NCBI GenBank assembly: GCA_025084515.1
Contig: JAJAGP010000331.1
Coordinates: 411,143-475,142, forward strand
DNA: 64,000 bases
Direction of reading: 5' to 3'
DNA from: Ancistrus triradiatus
Taxonomy: Eukaryota > Chordata > Actinopteri > Siluriformes > Loricariidae
The notes below the pieces were generated by a model. The model saw only the letters and a program-made list of their open reading frames with translations, searched no databases and was not told the DNA's origin. A program made the position numbers and the translations under genes. Positions 53,116 through 64,000 of the stretch are shown here, in pieces (position 1 is the stretch's first letter; each line of letters starts with the position of its first letter).

Positions 53116-54840
53116 CTACACGTAGTTTTTAGCCGGAGCAGAGGCGCTGTTGCTGTAGTACTTGGCGGCTCCCCCAGAGCCTCCGGACCGTGGACGACTA
53201 AAGCAGCAGAGCAGTCCTCCAGCCAGCAGAAGGAGCACTCCTCCAGCCCAGCCGATGAAGATGCACGGGCCCAGCTCCCTGCGGCGTGTGGCGTTCACCA
53301 TCGGGTTGTTGAAGTCTCTCACCGTGTTGTTGGCCGACCAGCTGACGGGAATGATGAGCAGCATGCCGGCTATAATCAGGCCGATGCCTGCCGCCAGGCA
53401 TATCTTGGGCTTGGCGTCCTCGTTGTCGACACACGTGGTGAAGGAGGCGCCAACAAACAGCGCCAGCAGGGACAGGACCGTCACCATGCAGCAGATAATG
53501 GTCATGGCCCGAGCCGCCTGAAGGTCCGAGTCCAGGATCAGCAGTGACTCATAGGCCTTACACTGCTGCTGTCCTGTGCTCTGAGTCACACACTCCATCC
53601 ATAGGCCCTCCTGCTGGACCTGTACATACATACATACACACACACACCGCTTTATTTTCTGATTCAATAAAAGTAACAACGGTGCAAATTATGACCTGCT
53701 TCAACTGAAGCAACTTAATGGTTAATTTAACGAGACTGATTCAATTGAATCAATTAACACCTGATATACCTGAATCATCAGTTACAAGTGAGCTCCCTTT
53801 AACGACGTCCGATCGAAGTTTTTTCACTTTAACGAGGTTTTAACAATTATAACAAATTTTATTAGCAAATACTGATCTGTCATTTAAAGTTTCACTTTAT
53901 TTCGTGTCTTTATATTTTACTTAAATCATCTGTTTATTGATTTTATGCATTATATATCACGTTCCTTTGCTTTATTCATGTCTTTAATCATCAATGACAT
54001 ACGAATGTAATATATAAAAACAATCATTTGAGGGTCGGATTAATCCTGTTTACGTTACTTCTTATGGGGAAATTTGATTCCGACTTCGAACTGCTTTTCC
54101 GAACCATGAAGTGTTTTATCGGAACATTTTATTCGTCTGAATCAATTTAACTTGAGTTAACCGAACCAAACTAACACTCAGCCGAACTAATTCAACATTT
54201 AATTCATGTAAACTCATGAATTGTAGTCAACTGTACATTGGATTCAAATGAAGCTTTTTAACATTGAACCAATCGAACCGATTCCAAGCTACTTGATTCA
54301 TCTGAATCATTTACACCTGATTCGCTTAAATGGAATCATTTAGCAGTTTTAATCTTGAATTATTTTAGTATACTGAGCGTTATGAGATGTTTACGCAGAT
54401 ATCCCACCCTGATTTACATGCCCTATCGATGATGTCATTATTCTAACATATTATAAAGTCTATCTTTAGTAGAATAGGGGGTGTAAGTCTTCTGAACACT
54501 GAAGTATGGTGGACTCCTGACTGCTCTGTGTAATCTATAGGCTGAACACGGCGTTCTCAGACATGTAGGGACCTGCTCGGCCTCCGTCTGTCCTCCCACA
54601 TCACCTCCCACATCCACTCCCTCAGCTCCTGACTGCTGCAGGTTTATTGTTGTGATTTGTGGTTTGTTACATTCCTGTAGTTGTATTGAAGCAGAGCGAG
54701 TTTGTACCTGAGCAGTGATGATGTTCTGGCCCGTGAAGGACGAGACCTTCCAGCTGGGAAGGATGCAGGTCACGATGGCGGCGATCAGGCCCAAAAGAGA
54801 CAGACCCACACACACGATCTGGATTCCAGACGAGCCCATC
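53116..54840 (-). CDS. Claudin tight-junction protein (two coding exons)
   Basis: This is a four-transmembrane tight-junction protein that seals or selectively opens the paracellular path. The start codon is at 54839. Coding exons are 54840-54708 and 53619-53116, joined in phase 0 (CAG|GTACAA donor, TACAG acceptor), giving 211 aa. The claudin signature is complete: Trp30, then Gly49-Leu50-Trp51, Cys54 and Cys64 in the first extracellular loop. Hydrophobic segments lie at about 7-27, 80-100, 118-138 and 158-180. The C-terminus ends NYV, a PDZ-binding type that docks on ZO scaffold proteins. The ending and the linkage to paqr4 recall the claudin-3/4/6/9 group, which is mostly single-exon in mammals, so the coding intron is noteworthy. 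The intron 53620-54707 is rich in GATTCA/TGAATC motifs. An acceptor (ATTATCGTACAG) ends one base before the start codon, so a 5' untranslated exon must exist upstream. I cannot say which fish claudin this is. Confidence 0.92.
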
Positions 54841-54954
54841 CTGTACGATAATGAAGAGCGTTAAAAAGGTCAGACCCAGAGTCAGTGCTCTCCTCCAAGA
54901 GTGATCAGCTGCACCGTTCGTGATGCTCTTTCTCTCTCAGTTCTTTTGCCATAT

Positions 54955-56020
54955 TTTAGTTCTTCTTTCTTTCTTTTTGATATTTAGTGTCAATATTTTT
55001 CTTTTTTTCAGTTTTTTTTGTTTGTTTCGTCCTACTTTCTCTCTTTTACAGGGATAAGGTACTGGACTAAGTACCAGAAGGTCCAGGGTTCAAATCCCAG
55101 CTCCCATCCTTAACCGCACATTTAGCTGGGTGAAGTAAAAAATAAATCTGGTTATATTTTTGTTTGTATCACTTTGTCCTGTTGCATTTCTATTTTGTGT
55201 TCCTTTTTTTCCTCTATTTGTTTTGTTTTTGTCCTTGATTTCTCTCTCTTACAGGGTTCAGCTACTGAACTAAAAACCAGAAGGTCCAGGGTTAAAATCC
55301 CACCTGTTGGATTCCTGAGTGCTTAACCTGTAAGATTATTGTAAGATTCTTTAAATTTTACTTTATTTCTCTTCTTTTTGTTCCACATTATCTTTGAAAT
55401 TATTTATTTGTGCTACTTTTAGTTAATTCCTTCTCTTTTTAGACCATTTTTTGTTATTTTCACCTTGGTTTTATGAGTTTGTGTTTTTCTGTACATGACC
55501 GATATCGATTTATTTCTTATTTCTTCGTTATTCTGTTCTTTTTTCCTTCTTTTTTGTTTGTGTTTTTACTTTTCTTTCTTACTTCCTACAATTGCTATAT
55601 CTGTTCAGACACATTAACCTGCTCAGAAAAATTCCTACACTTTCTTTTTCTTTCTTGTTTTGTCTTCGTGATGTTTTATAATGCCTTTTTTTTCAGTGAA
55701 TTAACAAAATTTGTGCTAATTGTTTTCAAGTTGTATTATTGCTTTTCTATTTAGTGTTTTTTGTCTTTCTTTTCTTGAACATTGTGATTGCTTTTTACTG
55801 ATAATTAATGCCAAACTGTCTGTCATTTTTTTTTTTTTTACCTAGACATGTTTTAGCTGTGTTTTAATCCTTCATCTTTGTTCCTTTTTCACCTTTCCAC
55901 TTTTTAATTCTTGTTTTTCCTCTGTTGATTTTGCTCTTTCTCATTTTATAATCAATTTACTTGGCTTTGCAAGAATAATTGTTTTTATAATCATATTGCT
56001 TTTATTTTTATATCATATTG
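54955..56020. repeat. T-rich tract with two SINE R3-like remnants in the claudin 5' intron
   Basis: About 1 kb of T-rich, weakly TTTCT-like DNA. Within it, about 55055-55130 and 55245-55345 carry A/B-box-like R3 remnants (GGTCCAGGGTTCAAATCCCA; GGTCCAGGGTTAAAATCCCA), each preceded by CTCT(C)TTACAGGG. The shared preceding text suggests a local duplication of SINE plus flank. Confidence 0.55.
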
Positions 56021-57264
56021 ACAAAACCCGACCACAAGCGTCCACTAAGCTGAAGGTACTTAATGGTTTTGATGAAAAATATCCTTGTCGTTTGCCGTCC
56101 TTGTTTAATGTGTGATTGCACCTTACTGACCGAGGCTTCTGGTGGGTAACTTAGCTGTAACATTTCTCTGTACGGACGTAAAGGTGTGATTACTCTGGAT
56201 ACTTCGTCTCTGTACTTAGTGATTGTGTAACAGGTAACAAGCAGGAAGAGCTATGTGCTTTGCCCCGCCCTTATGCAGGTGAATAAAGCGGAACATGAAA
56301 AGACTGCAGATGTTTTGTATATCTCTAGAGCTTCTGAATCACCAGATAGGTTACACTCACAGATCTCTCTGCTTTCAGAGTCAGATTTGTGGATTATTAT
56401 CCCAGAATCAAAGATTAAACCTCACAAACAACAGGAACTCCTGCCTGCCTGTAAGCACATGTCTTATTACCCAAAGCCACAAGGCCTCGCCCCTCCCAGG
56501 ACAAGCCCATGCAGGATTCTGTCACTGCCGGCTACGGTTTGTGGAGAACAAAGTTTCAGCAAAGCAGGGCTTTGGCTGGGATTCAAGTTCTGACAGGTTT
56601 CCTCGATCTGATCCCTCGTACCGCAGCCGCCGCGGCTCAACTAAATCTCTACCTCGCCCCGGCGTCAAACCCTCTGTGTCTCTGGATTTGGGTATTACGC
56701 CGAGTTTGGATAGAATCATCGATTCATCACCTTATTTCACCACCCAAAGGCTCTAAGGAGCAGTTTCGTCAGAAGGGACCCACTCATGCCCACTAAATCC
56801 CTGGCTTGTGGGCACCGGGAGGGCTGGCTCAGAGCAGAGTGGCGTGCGACCGCAAACAAGGTGACTCAGTCATTATTGCTGCTGTTTGTGCCAATTTGCT
56901 CAACAGGTCTGCCCATGACTAACACATAACGCCAGGAAGCGCCACAAGACCTGCTGTTGTTCTGCTTCCGTACAGAGGAGGGCTTCTCAGCGCAGAAGCT
57001 GGAGTTATTCAGACTTTCAGGGAAAACACGATCCTTATTCGTTATTAGTTCTGTTGATTTTTCGAAACAAATATGTTACCACGGCGTTGAGAGGCAACAA
57101 ACGTTAATAAGAATTAAATCTTAATGATCCCCTTACATATAGACTGCAGCTTTTAAACATCACATATCATTCGATTGAAATATTAAGTCTTGACGTTTGT
57201 TTCCGTTCATTCCAAGGCTGTTTTCACTTCTTTCCTTGTAGAAAATCGACTAAAATGTCAATAG
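56021..57264. other. Stretch with no confident feature (claudin 5' intron)
   Basis: ORFs of 95-153 codons overlap in two frames at 56255-56796 but have no domain, no signal peptide and no supporting splice pattern. I see nothing else here. Confidence 0.4.
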
Positions 57265-57400
57265 CCCGGTGGTGGTGCAGGGGTAAGGTCCTGGACCACA
57301 GACTACATAGTCCAGGGTTCAAGCCCTGCTGTTGGACCCTTGAGCAAGGCTCTTAGCATGCAACGCTTGGATTGTGTAGTGTCTCCAGTACATCCAGTTT
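57265..57400 (+). repeat. tRNA-derived SINE R3-like copy
   Basis: It reads CCGGTGGTGGTGCAGGGGTA, AGTCCAGGGTTCAAGCCCTG and CCCTTGAGCAAGGCTCTTAG, with an A/B-box spacing like the other R3 copies. The tail is diverged. Confidence 0.6.
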
Positions 57401-58280
57401 AATTAATAAATATAACACAGAATGGACCAGAGCTACAAAAGCTTTCAGGCTGTACCAAACGTGTGAACAAATCCATAAATATTCCTCTTATTAGATGTTT
57501 TTCCACACATTCAGGTGGAGAAACATCAACAAATTTAAGCGCTTAATGAATCATTTCTGGTTTATTATTCTGTTTTACCGTGCATACAGCGTATAAATAT
57601 TTTTTCTTTAAAAAAACAAGGTACATAAAATATTTTCCCGCCTAACTCCAGGTACGAGGGACACACCCAGGAGGGCAGCGTCCTAAACGGTACCTCTTAT
57701 GAAATGTTAACCGAGTTACAGCAGATATTAGTTCAAGTAGAGATATAGTGAGACAAACAAAGAGAAAACAAAAATCTGGTATGAATCTGTAATGAAACTC
57801 TGCCTTATATAGGTTTAGACCTATAAAGTTAAAAACTTGATAAGCATTAAATGGTGTAAAGTTATAAAAATATTAATAAAACATTAAGGAGTTATTATTA
57901 TAATTATAAATGCTGCCATAATTTCTTCTAAAATACTGAGATTAAAAAAAAAATAATCAGCCTTTAGTTTTAAGAGATGAGTAACCATGCTCAGGGTCGA
58001 GTTTATTCCTAGAAATAAATGTAATTTAATATGAATAGTGTTTGATCTGATATATTATTCTCCCTAAAGGCACAGATATTGTGCAAACACCCTCAGGGAA
58101 GAGATAATGCACCTTAGATGATGATACAGGACTGAGGGTGTGCACCGGCCCCCGGGTAGAAGGGTTACGCCCTGAAAGTTGTCCCTTACATCCACACAGC
58201 TCAGTTCAGATTGTACAGCTAAACACTTATGACATTTAGAATTATTCCTATGCAATAAGTAAACATGAAAGAGTGCATAC

Positions 58281-58415
58281 CTTTGACTTCTTGTGTTTCT
58301 CCTCTTGTTTTTGGCTTCTCCTTTGCTTCTGCGTTCAGGCGCTCTCGGTCCGGTGAGGGTAACGGTGCTCAGGCTGAAGATGGTGGGATGGGGTGGAACA
58401 TTCCTTTTGTAGGGG
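58281..58415 (-). promoter_or_regulatory. Candidate promoter and untranslated first exon of the claudin gene
   Basis: On the minus strand a TATA-like CCTACAAAAGG at 58413-58403 is followed about 30 bases later by a plausible start (CCACCATCTTCAGCC, near 58380). A roughly 100-base exon then ends in a donor GTCAAAG|GTATGC at 58281/58280. This would pair with the acceptor just before the claudin start codon, giving a 3.4-kb 5' intron. A minus-strand ORF (58064-58519) across it has no domain. The donor and TATA-like box are seen; the link to the claudin is inferred. Confidence 0.35.
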
Positions 58416-58716
58416 ATAGAAAGGGGCAGGACCGACCGAAAAGGGAGGAAAGGATGGGTTTGCAGGGCCAGACTGAACTTGTCCCATCTCTCTGTTTTCT
58501 CCAGACTTTCTGCCTGCACTCAGGCGTCACCTTTCCCATGACGCACTCACAGTTTTTGGGGTCTTTTTTTAACCTTTTTGACGTTTTTGTTTAAGGAAGC
58601 CTCGACGTTCTTGTGGGTTCCAAACATTCACATGATCCTACAGTCACCTAACGTGATGCACAGTGAGAGGAACTGAAACACGCCAACGCTCAGCAGGGGT
58701 TTTGTTTACTTTGGCT

Positions 58717-58782
58717 AATAATAATAATCATAATAATAATAATAATAGTAGTAATAATAATAATAATAATAATAATAATATA
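58717..58782. repeat. (AAT)n microsatellite
   Basis: An AATAAT run with TAG and CAT interruptions. Confidence 0.85.
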
Positions 58783-58859
58783 TTCTTATACAATATATAA
58801 TATATTCATTATGATATGTGTATATAATAATACAGATCTGAAATATTAGCAGTGCTTAG

Positions 58860-60170
58860 TTTATTCACTCATTCTTTCTTCCTTCCTTTTTATCCCATCT
58901 TTCTTTTTTTTCTATGGTTTTGATTCATTTATTTTTAGTTACATAAATCTGTATTTGATTCTCATTCTTTTTTTAAAATTCATTTGTTGTTCTTTATTTC
59001 TTTCTTTTACTTTTTAATCCTTTTGTTTTTCTTCTTATCCCTTTGTTCTTTCTTTTTTCTTTTTCTTTTTTTCTTTGGTTTGGATTTTTTTGTATGTTCT
59101 TCTTTCTTTCTTTCTTTCTTTCTTTCTTTGTTTTTCTTTAATCCTTTTTTTTTTATCTTTCTCTTTAATCCATCCTTTATTAATTACTTCTTTGCCTTTT
59201 TATCCCTTGGTGTTTTTTCTTTCTTTCTGTTTTCCTTTTTTCCCTTTGGTTTTGATTTTTTATTTTTATTGACATACAAATTCTATTTTGCATGTTCATT
59301 CTTTTTTATTATTCATTTATTCATTTATTTTTAACTTATTGTTCTTCTTTCTTTTTTCTTTTGCTTTTTAATACTTTTGTTATCCTTCTTATTCATTAAT
59401 TGTTTCTTACTTCATTATTATCCCTTTGTTCCATCTTTTTTTATTTTTTTCCTTGTCTCTTTTGTTTGGGTTTAATTTGTTTGTTTTTATCAACATAAAA
59501 AAATCTCTATTTTATTTTGTTTCTTTTTTTATATTTTGTTCTTCTTTCTTTTTCTTTCTTTCTTTTTCTTTTTAGTTGTTTTTTTTCCTTCCTTTATTCA
59601 TTCATTATTTATTCCTCCCTTTTTATCCTTTAGTATCCCTTAGTGTATCTTCTTTCCTTTTTTTTCCCTTTCTTTTTGTCTTTGGTTTTGATTTGTTTAT
59701 TTTTATTGACATAAAAAATCTGTTCTTTCTTTCTTTCTTTCTTTCTTTCTTTATTTCTTTCTTTCTTATTCATTTGCTTTTCCTTACTTAAATATTGTTG
59801 ATGATTTATGTTGTTCTGTTTTATTATTTTTTTTTATTTCGGTTGCAGCTCTGGTGGCTTAATGGTAAGAGCCAGATGCTGGAAGTGGCTGTTCCTGAGG
59901 GCCTGGGTTCAAATCCTGGGGGTAACAACGTGAAGGTTAGGTGGTGTGTTTACGGAACATTTTGTTTTTTCTTTTTTTTTATTCTTTCTTTATTAATAAT
60001 TCATAACCCTGCTCTTTCTTTTCCTGATTATATACTTTTTCTTTTTGTTAATTCTTCATACATTATTTATTACCCTATTCTTTCTTGTTCCTATTTATAT
60101 ATTTTTCTATTTTTCTTTTTTGTTTTTTCTTTGTCCTTTGTTTCTTTTGTAATTAAATAATTATATCTAT
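58860..60170. repeat. Pyrimidine-rich (TTTC/TTCTT) low-complexity tract
   Basis: About 1.3 kb in which the plus strand is almost all T and C, with clean (TTTC)n runs at about 59101-59129 and 59720-59765 and near-repeated ~600-base passages (ATTGACATA then AAAT/AAAAATCT at about 59269, 59490 and 59706). It is interrupted by a SINE-like copy. The Phe-rich ORFs here are artefacts of composition. Confidence 0.8.
59846..59945 (+). repeat. SINE-like repeat R5, copy 1
   Basis: The head GCAGCTCTGGTGGCTTAATGG, a B-box-like GGTTCAAATCC, then AGGTTAGGTGGTGTGTTTAC. It matches 61515-61625 (GGTTCAATCC, TGAGTGGTGTGTTTATAG). It is tRNA-like but not a functional tRNA gene. Confidence 0.5.
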
Positions 60171-60199
60171 AACTTTAGGCAAGATGAGTGGATTTAATA

Positions 60200-60200
<1 letters not shown>

Positions 60201-60293
<93 letters not shown>
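60201..60293. repeat. (TG)n microsatellite
   Basis: A perfect TG run of 93 bases, with no interruption. Confidence 0.95.
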
Positions 60294-60295
<2 letters not shown>

Positions 60296-60764
60296 TATTT
60301 TGTGTTATCATTCTCATCTCATATTTCATTCATTTCCCTCCACTATCTACTGAGGACAAAACAAAATCCAACCAACCAGGTACAGAAATGCTGATGGTAT
60401 GTAGACAGAAATCCACGGTTAAGCAACGATAACCACAGAGACAGCACCACAGCGGGGGTATGTTCCCATGATGCACTATTGCTCACGCTGAAACCATGAG
60501 TCATGATGAGGAGATTTATCTCTGCTCAATCCATCACTGAGAGATACAGAAACAAGCAAAGAAGATACAAAAACAATGATACAACGACAAAAATAATAAT
60601 AATAAGAGGTGCTCAGGCGGCTCCATCTCCTTATACTCTAGGCCACTATCTCAGGGAATCGAATTGATGTACCGCTGGTGCCTCCGGCCAGGTCTGGCAT
60701 CACTTGCAGATACAACTGGCAATGTGTGAGGGAGAGGAGGCTGGTTGGGGGATTATCCCTTATT

Positions 60765-60852
60765 ATTTTGATAATAGTAATAATAATAATAATAAAAATA
60801 ATAACCATAATAATCATAATAGTGTTTATTAAAAAAAAATAATAATAATGAC

Positions 60853-60914
<62 letters not shown>
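60765..60914. repeat. (AAT)n microsatellite
   Basis: ATAATA/AATAAT text with a clean run at about 60860-60914. The preceding 60655-60730 carries a short SINE-like fragment (GGTGCCTCCGGCCAGGTCTG), also seen near 62480 (GGTGCCTTCCAGCTCGGCAT). Confidence 0.8.
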
Positions 60915-61514
60915 GGGGATGTGTAAATACCATTATCATATCATTATCACATCTCTATTAGTTCATTCCACAACAATAAACGGATCTATAAATAAATCTA
61001 AGAATTTATGTAAATGATAACTGCAATGGTTTAAATGGTTTACTTTTGTGTTTAAATTGCGGTTATGTAAAGGACAGTCTTGTTTCCACACATAGACTTA
61101 TGAGCCAAACATGATCACTCACAGATCAAGTGGCAAATAATGCTGATTATTTTATTACTTCCTGTCCTGTTAAGCTCTGGGTTATTTTATACTGTAAGTG
61201 AACAGTCGGTTCTTGACGTCACGAGTTGGATGTGGACAAAATGGCCAGTGGAAAGACCTGAGCCACTCTGACAGGGGTTACATCTTTATACCCAGGTGTC
61301 TGGGTCTGAGAGTCTTTTATCTACAGACCTATCTAGACTGAATCCTTTAATCTCACCCACCTTTAATATAAATGCAGGTAGAAAGCCATTAGGATTTGTC
61401 ATCTCGCCTTTTGTAAGCTCTTAATAATCCAAGGTCTTTGGTTTAGGAGTTTCTTTATTCACACGTCATTATGTTTTGTCTATTGTAATAATAATTGTTA
61501 TTATTATATTGCAT

Positions 61515-61625
61515 TCTCTGTGGCTGAGTGGGTAGAGCCAGCTACTGGAAACGTCAGTGTCAGAGGGCCAGGGTTCAATCCTGGGTGGGGCTTGCAGCAT
61601 GAATGTTGAGTGGTGTGTTTATAGA
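61515..61625 (+). repeat. SINE-like repeat R5, copy 2
   Basis: It reads TCTGTGGCTGAGTGGGTAGA, CAGGGTTCAATCCTGGGTG, then GAATGTTGAGTGGTGTGTTT, parallel to copy 1. The sequence from 61.63 to 62.75 kb shows no gene. Confidence 0.5.
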
Positions 61626-62769
61626 AAACCCCAGACGCTGTGGGTGCACAACTAGGGCTGGTCCAAAGGTTACATTGCATGGTGTTTCTGAATGTTTGTG
61701 TGTATTTCCAGATGCTCGAGACTCACCAGGAATGGGACCCTGGGTCTCAGGGCTCCTTGACACAGACCAGGGAATGTGCTTTTGAATCCTTACAAATAAC
61801 TCGAGAGAGTTTAATTTAGGGTTTTTCAGCTACCGTATAGCATGTAATACCTCCATTTTAAAGCATGTTTGCCCTGTGCAAAATTTTGGGCACTTTCCAG
61901 ATGATCCATGTGTTTTTGTGAGGTCTCTCAACTTAACTGAACAGTTAATGATTTAATGATCTTGCATGTGTTGTATAACTTGTAAATGTAAAATGTAAAA
62001 TATAACATGATATAAAATGCTCTTAACATATAGCCTAAGTATCCAATGTGAGGCGGTAATCCAGGGGCTTTCGCCATTTAGATGACTATTTTTAGACTTT
62101 AACCTACTGTATTGATAACAGTGAACATACGCTTGTTTTGAGTTATTAACAAGTCAAACAAGCTAATTTTAATAAACCGTCAACTCAGATTAAAGTTTGT
62201 TTCTTGCTAGCTAACCTTTAAGAAAACAAAAATCAACAACATAAGGTATCTGATCAGAGCAGGGGTGACTAGCATTTAACGTTTATTAAATAAATTCATA
62301 GACAATACCGATGTGTAAGACTCCCACTGATTTTGTTCTACTGGAGACTGAATCATATAGATGCAAAAATTATGTGTGAAATTACTAAAATAAGGAGTGA
62401 TGAGTCCAACTAATAGTAAAATAACATTAATACCTCATACACCAGTCCACCACAGTGGCCCGAGTTTGAATCCAGGTGGTGCCTTCCAGCTCGGCATCAC
62501 ATGGGTTCTAAGTTCTCTGGGTATAGATGCAGTAGCAATGTGACCCTGACAAGGAAATTTGGGTTAAAAGCTAAAAATTAACTACTTTGAATGAACCTGT
62601 TATTTAAACAGGCTACTGAAATGACTCATCCCCACTTCGTTCATTCAGCTCGTTTTGGATGCAACGTCTCATCTTTTTCGTTTAGTTTTCGGATTAAATT
62701 CAGCGTTCTATTACATATCAGTTAATATATTTGAGTTTTGTCGATTGTAAGAACTTTTGCCCGTTATAT

Positions 62770-62930
62770 TCATCAGGGAATCGAATTAGGATTTAGAGAG
62801 TCGTTTCGCGAATCGATTCTCTCCGAACGCCATCTTGACGTCAACGCCGTGGTTGCTAGTCGCCTCACGATTTTCCTCAGCACTCACTGAAAGGCGCCAA
62901 AAACGGTCTCCATGACAACCGTGACTGCAA
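62770..62930. promoter_or_regulatory. Compact promoter-like cluster: YY1-like, CRE and RFX X-box matches
   Basis: Within 100 bases there are a YY1-type core on the minus strand (CAAGATGGCG, 62837-62828), a perfect CRE palindrome TGACGTCA at 62836-62843, and GTCTCCATGACAAC at 62906-62919. The last fits the RFX X-box consensus GTHNYYATRRNAAC at every position. Local CpG density is higher than in the flanks and there is no TATA box. No complete coding exon is visible nearby, so the gene served is probably mostly outside the window. Confidence 0.45.
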
Positions 62931-63079
62931 GGCTAAATCTCTAGGCTAAGCCATGCTAACTAAGTTAGCACAATACTTAGGCTAGAGTACGTAATAAGGG
63001 CGCTAATGTGTAGTTTAGGAAAGTTTAGCCATGGTCAAACGACATGTTAGTGATTTTATAATTGAAAATAAGTTACACA

Positions 63080-63080
<1 letters not shown>

Positions 63081-63139
<59 letters not shown>
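63081..63139. repeat. (CT)n microsatellite
   Basis: A perfect CT run of about 58 bases, followed 640 bases later by a C-rich run with ACCCC units (63775-63803). Confidence 0.95.
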
Positions 63140-63141
<2 letters not shown>

Positions 63142-64000
63142 GGTGGTGGGATAGGGTATTAAACCGTTACACTATATTTATATTTATACCCTAACCGTGC
63201 ATCTATATTTCATACTGTTTCCTTATTTTATTAGGCTTTTCACAGGTTACATCCACTTTTAAGTTAAAAATTACGTATTTAGGAATACCATTGTTGTTAG
63301 GAATACCTTTTAAAACATGTTGGACAAAATGTTGGACAGATGAGCCACTACTTAAACCGGTGCATGTCTAAAGTTGTAGGGGTTTTATTGATCAGTAGGG
63401 TAGCTAAGGGGCAAATAAATTCGTTCATACTGATTACAAAGTGTAATGTTATGCCCGAATGAATCCTCTAGATGGAGCCACTTGCTGCATTTAAATATTC
63501 TCGTTAAATGTTGACTAACTGTAAGAGATTTAACGATACTTCAAGGATTGAGCATTTGGACTGGTTTGCATTCACAGTGTGTTCACCGTTTTATCTCACT
63601 TTACGTTATTGCCTGTTTGCACATTGCGCAGTATTATTCCCTTATTCTGTATTTTATTTTATACATTGCGTGTATGTTTTTTAAAACTGTGTTCTCTTGC
63701 ATTGTCTGTTTGCTGCTCAATACAGGATTTTATTATCAGGGATTAATAAAATGCTATCTTGTCAATTAACATTAGACCCCCCCCCCCACCCCACCCCACA
63801 CACACAAAGAAAATAGCAAAATATCCCCTTAACCTTACTGTACTCCGACTTGCACATTTCTAACTAATACAAAGTTGTAGTTTGCTTAAAATTACATTTA
63901 CATAATCAATATAAGCTATAGCTGAATGTAAATATCTGACTCTTCCTAATAGAATTACAGATATGTGCTGCATAATGACCATTCACATAGAAGTCTGTGG

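Noticed and set aside
56255..56796. Overlapping plus-strand ORFs of 95-153 codons
   Set aside because: Several frames open at once with no recognisable protein features; they lie in the probable claudin 5' intron.
58984..60160. Phe/Leu-rich ORFs resembling membrane proteins
   Set aside because: Produced by T/C-rich low-complexity DNA.

Overview
The window is vertebrate nuclear DNA, most probably from a teleost and perhaps an otophysan such as a catfish or characiform. Four things point this way: intron-containing genes with GT-AG borders, tandem fish-type perforin genes, many long (TG/CA)n microsatellites, and numerous fish-style Tc1, MITE and tRNA-SINE remnants. The clade is an inference; no species-diagnostic sequence is visible. 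There is no bacterial, plasmid, phage or CRISPR content.

Layout. (1) 0.2-11.9 kb, minus strand: two complete perforin-1-like genes in tandem. Each has four coding exons of matching phase and encodes a signal peptide, a MACPF pore-forming domain and a C-terminal C2 domain (589 and 586 codons). Their introns and the spacer between them are filled with transposon debris. (2) 12-18 kb: intergenic DNA with MITE-like repeats and a stretch of GAATCGACTC-type motifs. (3) 18.27-29.55 kb, plus strand: a three-exon paqr4 (272 codons, seven-transmembrane PAQR family). Its first intron carries a long, degenerate GACTC/GACTTG array. (4) 29.6-39.5 kb: intergenic DNA with a locally amplified short repeat at 33.1-34.6 kb and a decayed Tc1/mariner element at 37.5-39.07 kb. 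(5) 39.6-51.9 kb, plus strand: coro1a (coronin-1A, 456 codons), with ten coding exons, a likely untranslated first exon and a poly(A) signal. (6) 52.3-58.4 kb, minus strand: a claudin (211 codons) with an intron inside its coding sequence and a probable distant untranslated first exon; it converges on coro1a. (7) 58.4-64 kb: a pyrimidine-rich low-complexity tract, ATT and TG microsatellites, two SINE-like copies, and at 62.8-62.93 kb a compact promoter-like cluster (YY1-like, CRE and RFX X-box matches) that probably serves a gene whose body lies mainly outside the window.

How the genes relate. The perforins are cytotoxic-lymphocyte effectors and coronin-1A is a leukocyte-enriched actin regulator. 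PAQR4 and the claudin are membrane proteins of other pathways. In human, PAQR4 and CLDN6/CLDN9 lie on 16p13.3 and CORO1A on 16p11.2, so the block resembles a rearranged 16p-type linkage group more than an operon-like functional unit. Exon borders were set by eye from reading frame, GT-AG signals and phase arithmetic. All five proteins read through intact, with exon lengths summing to whole codons.
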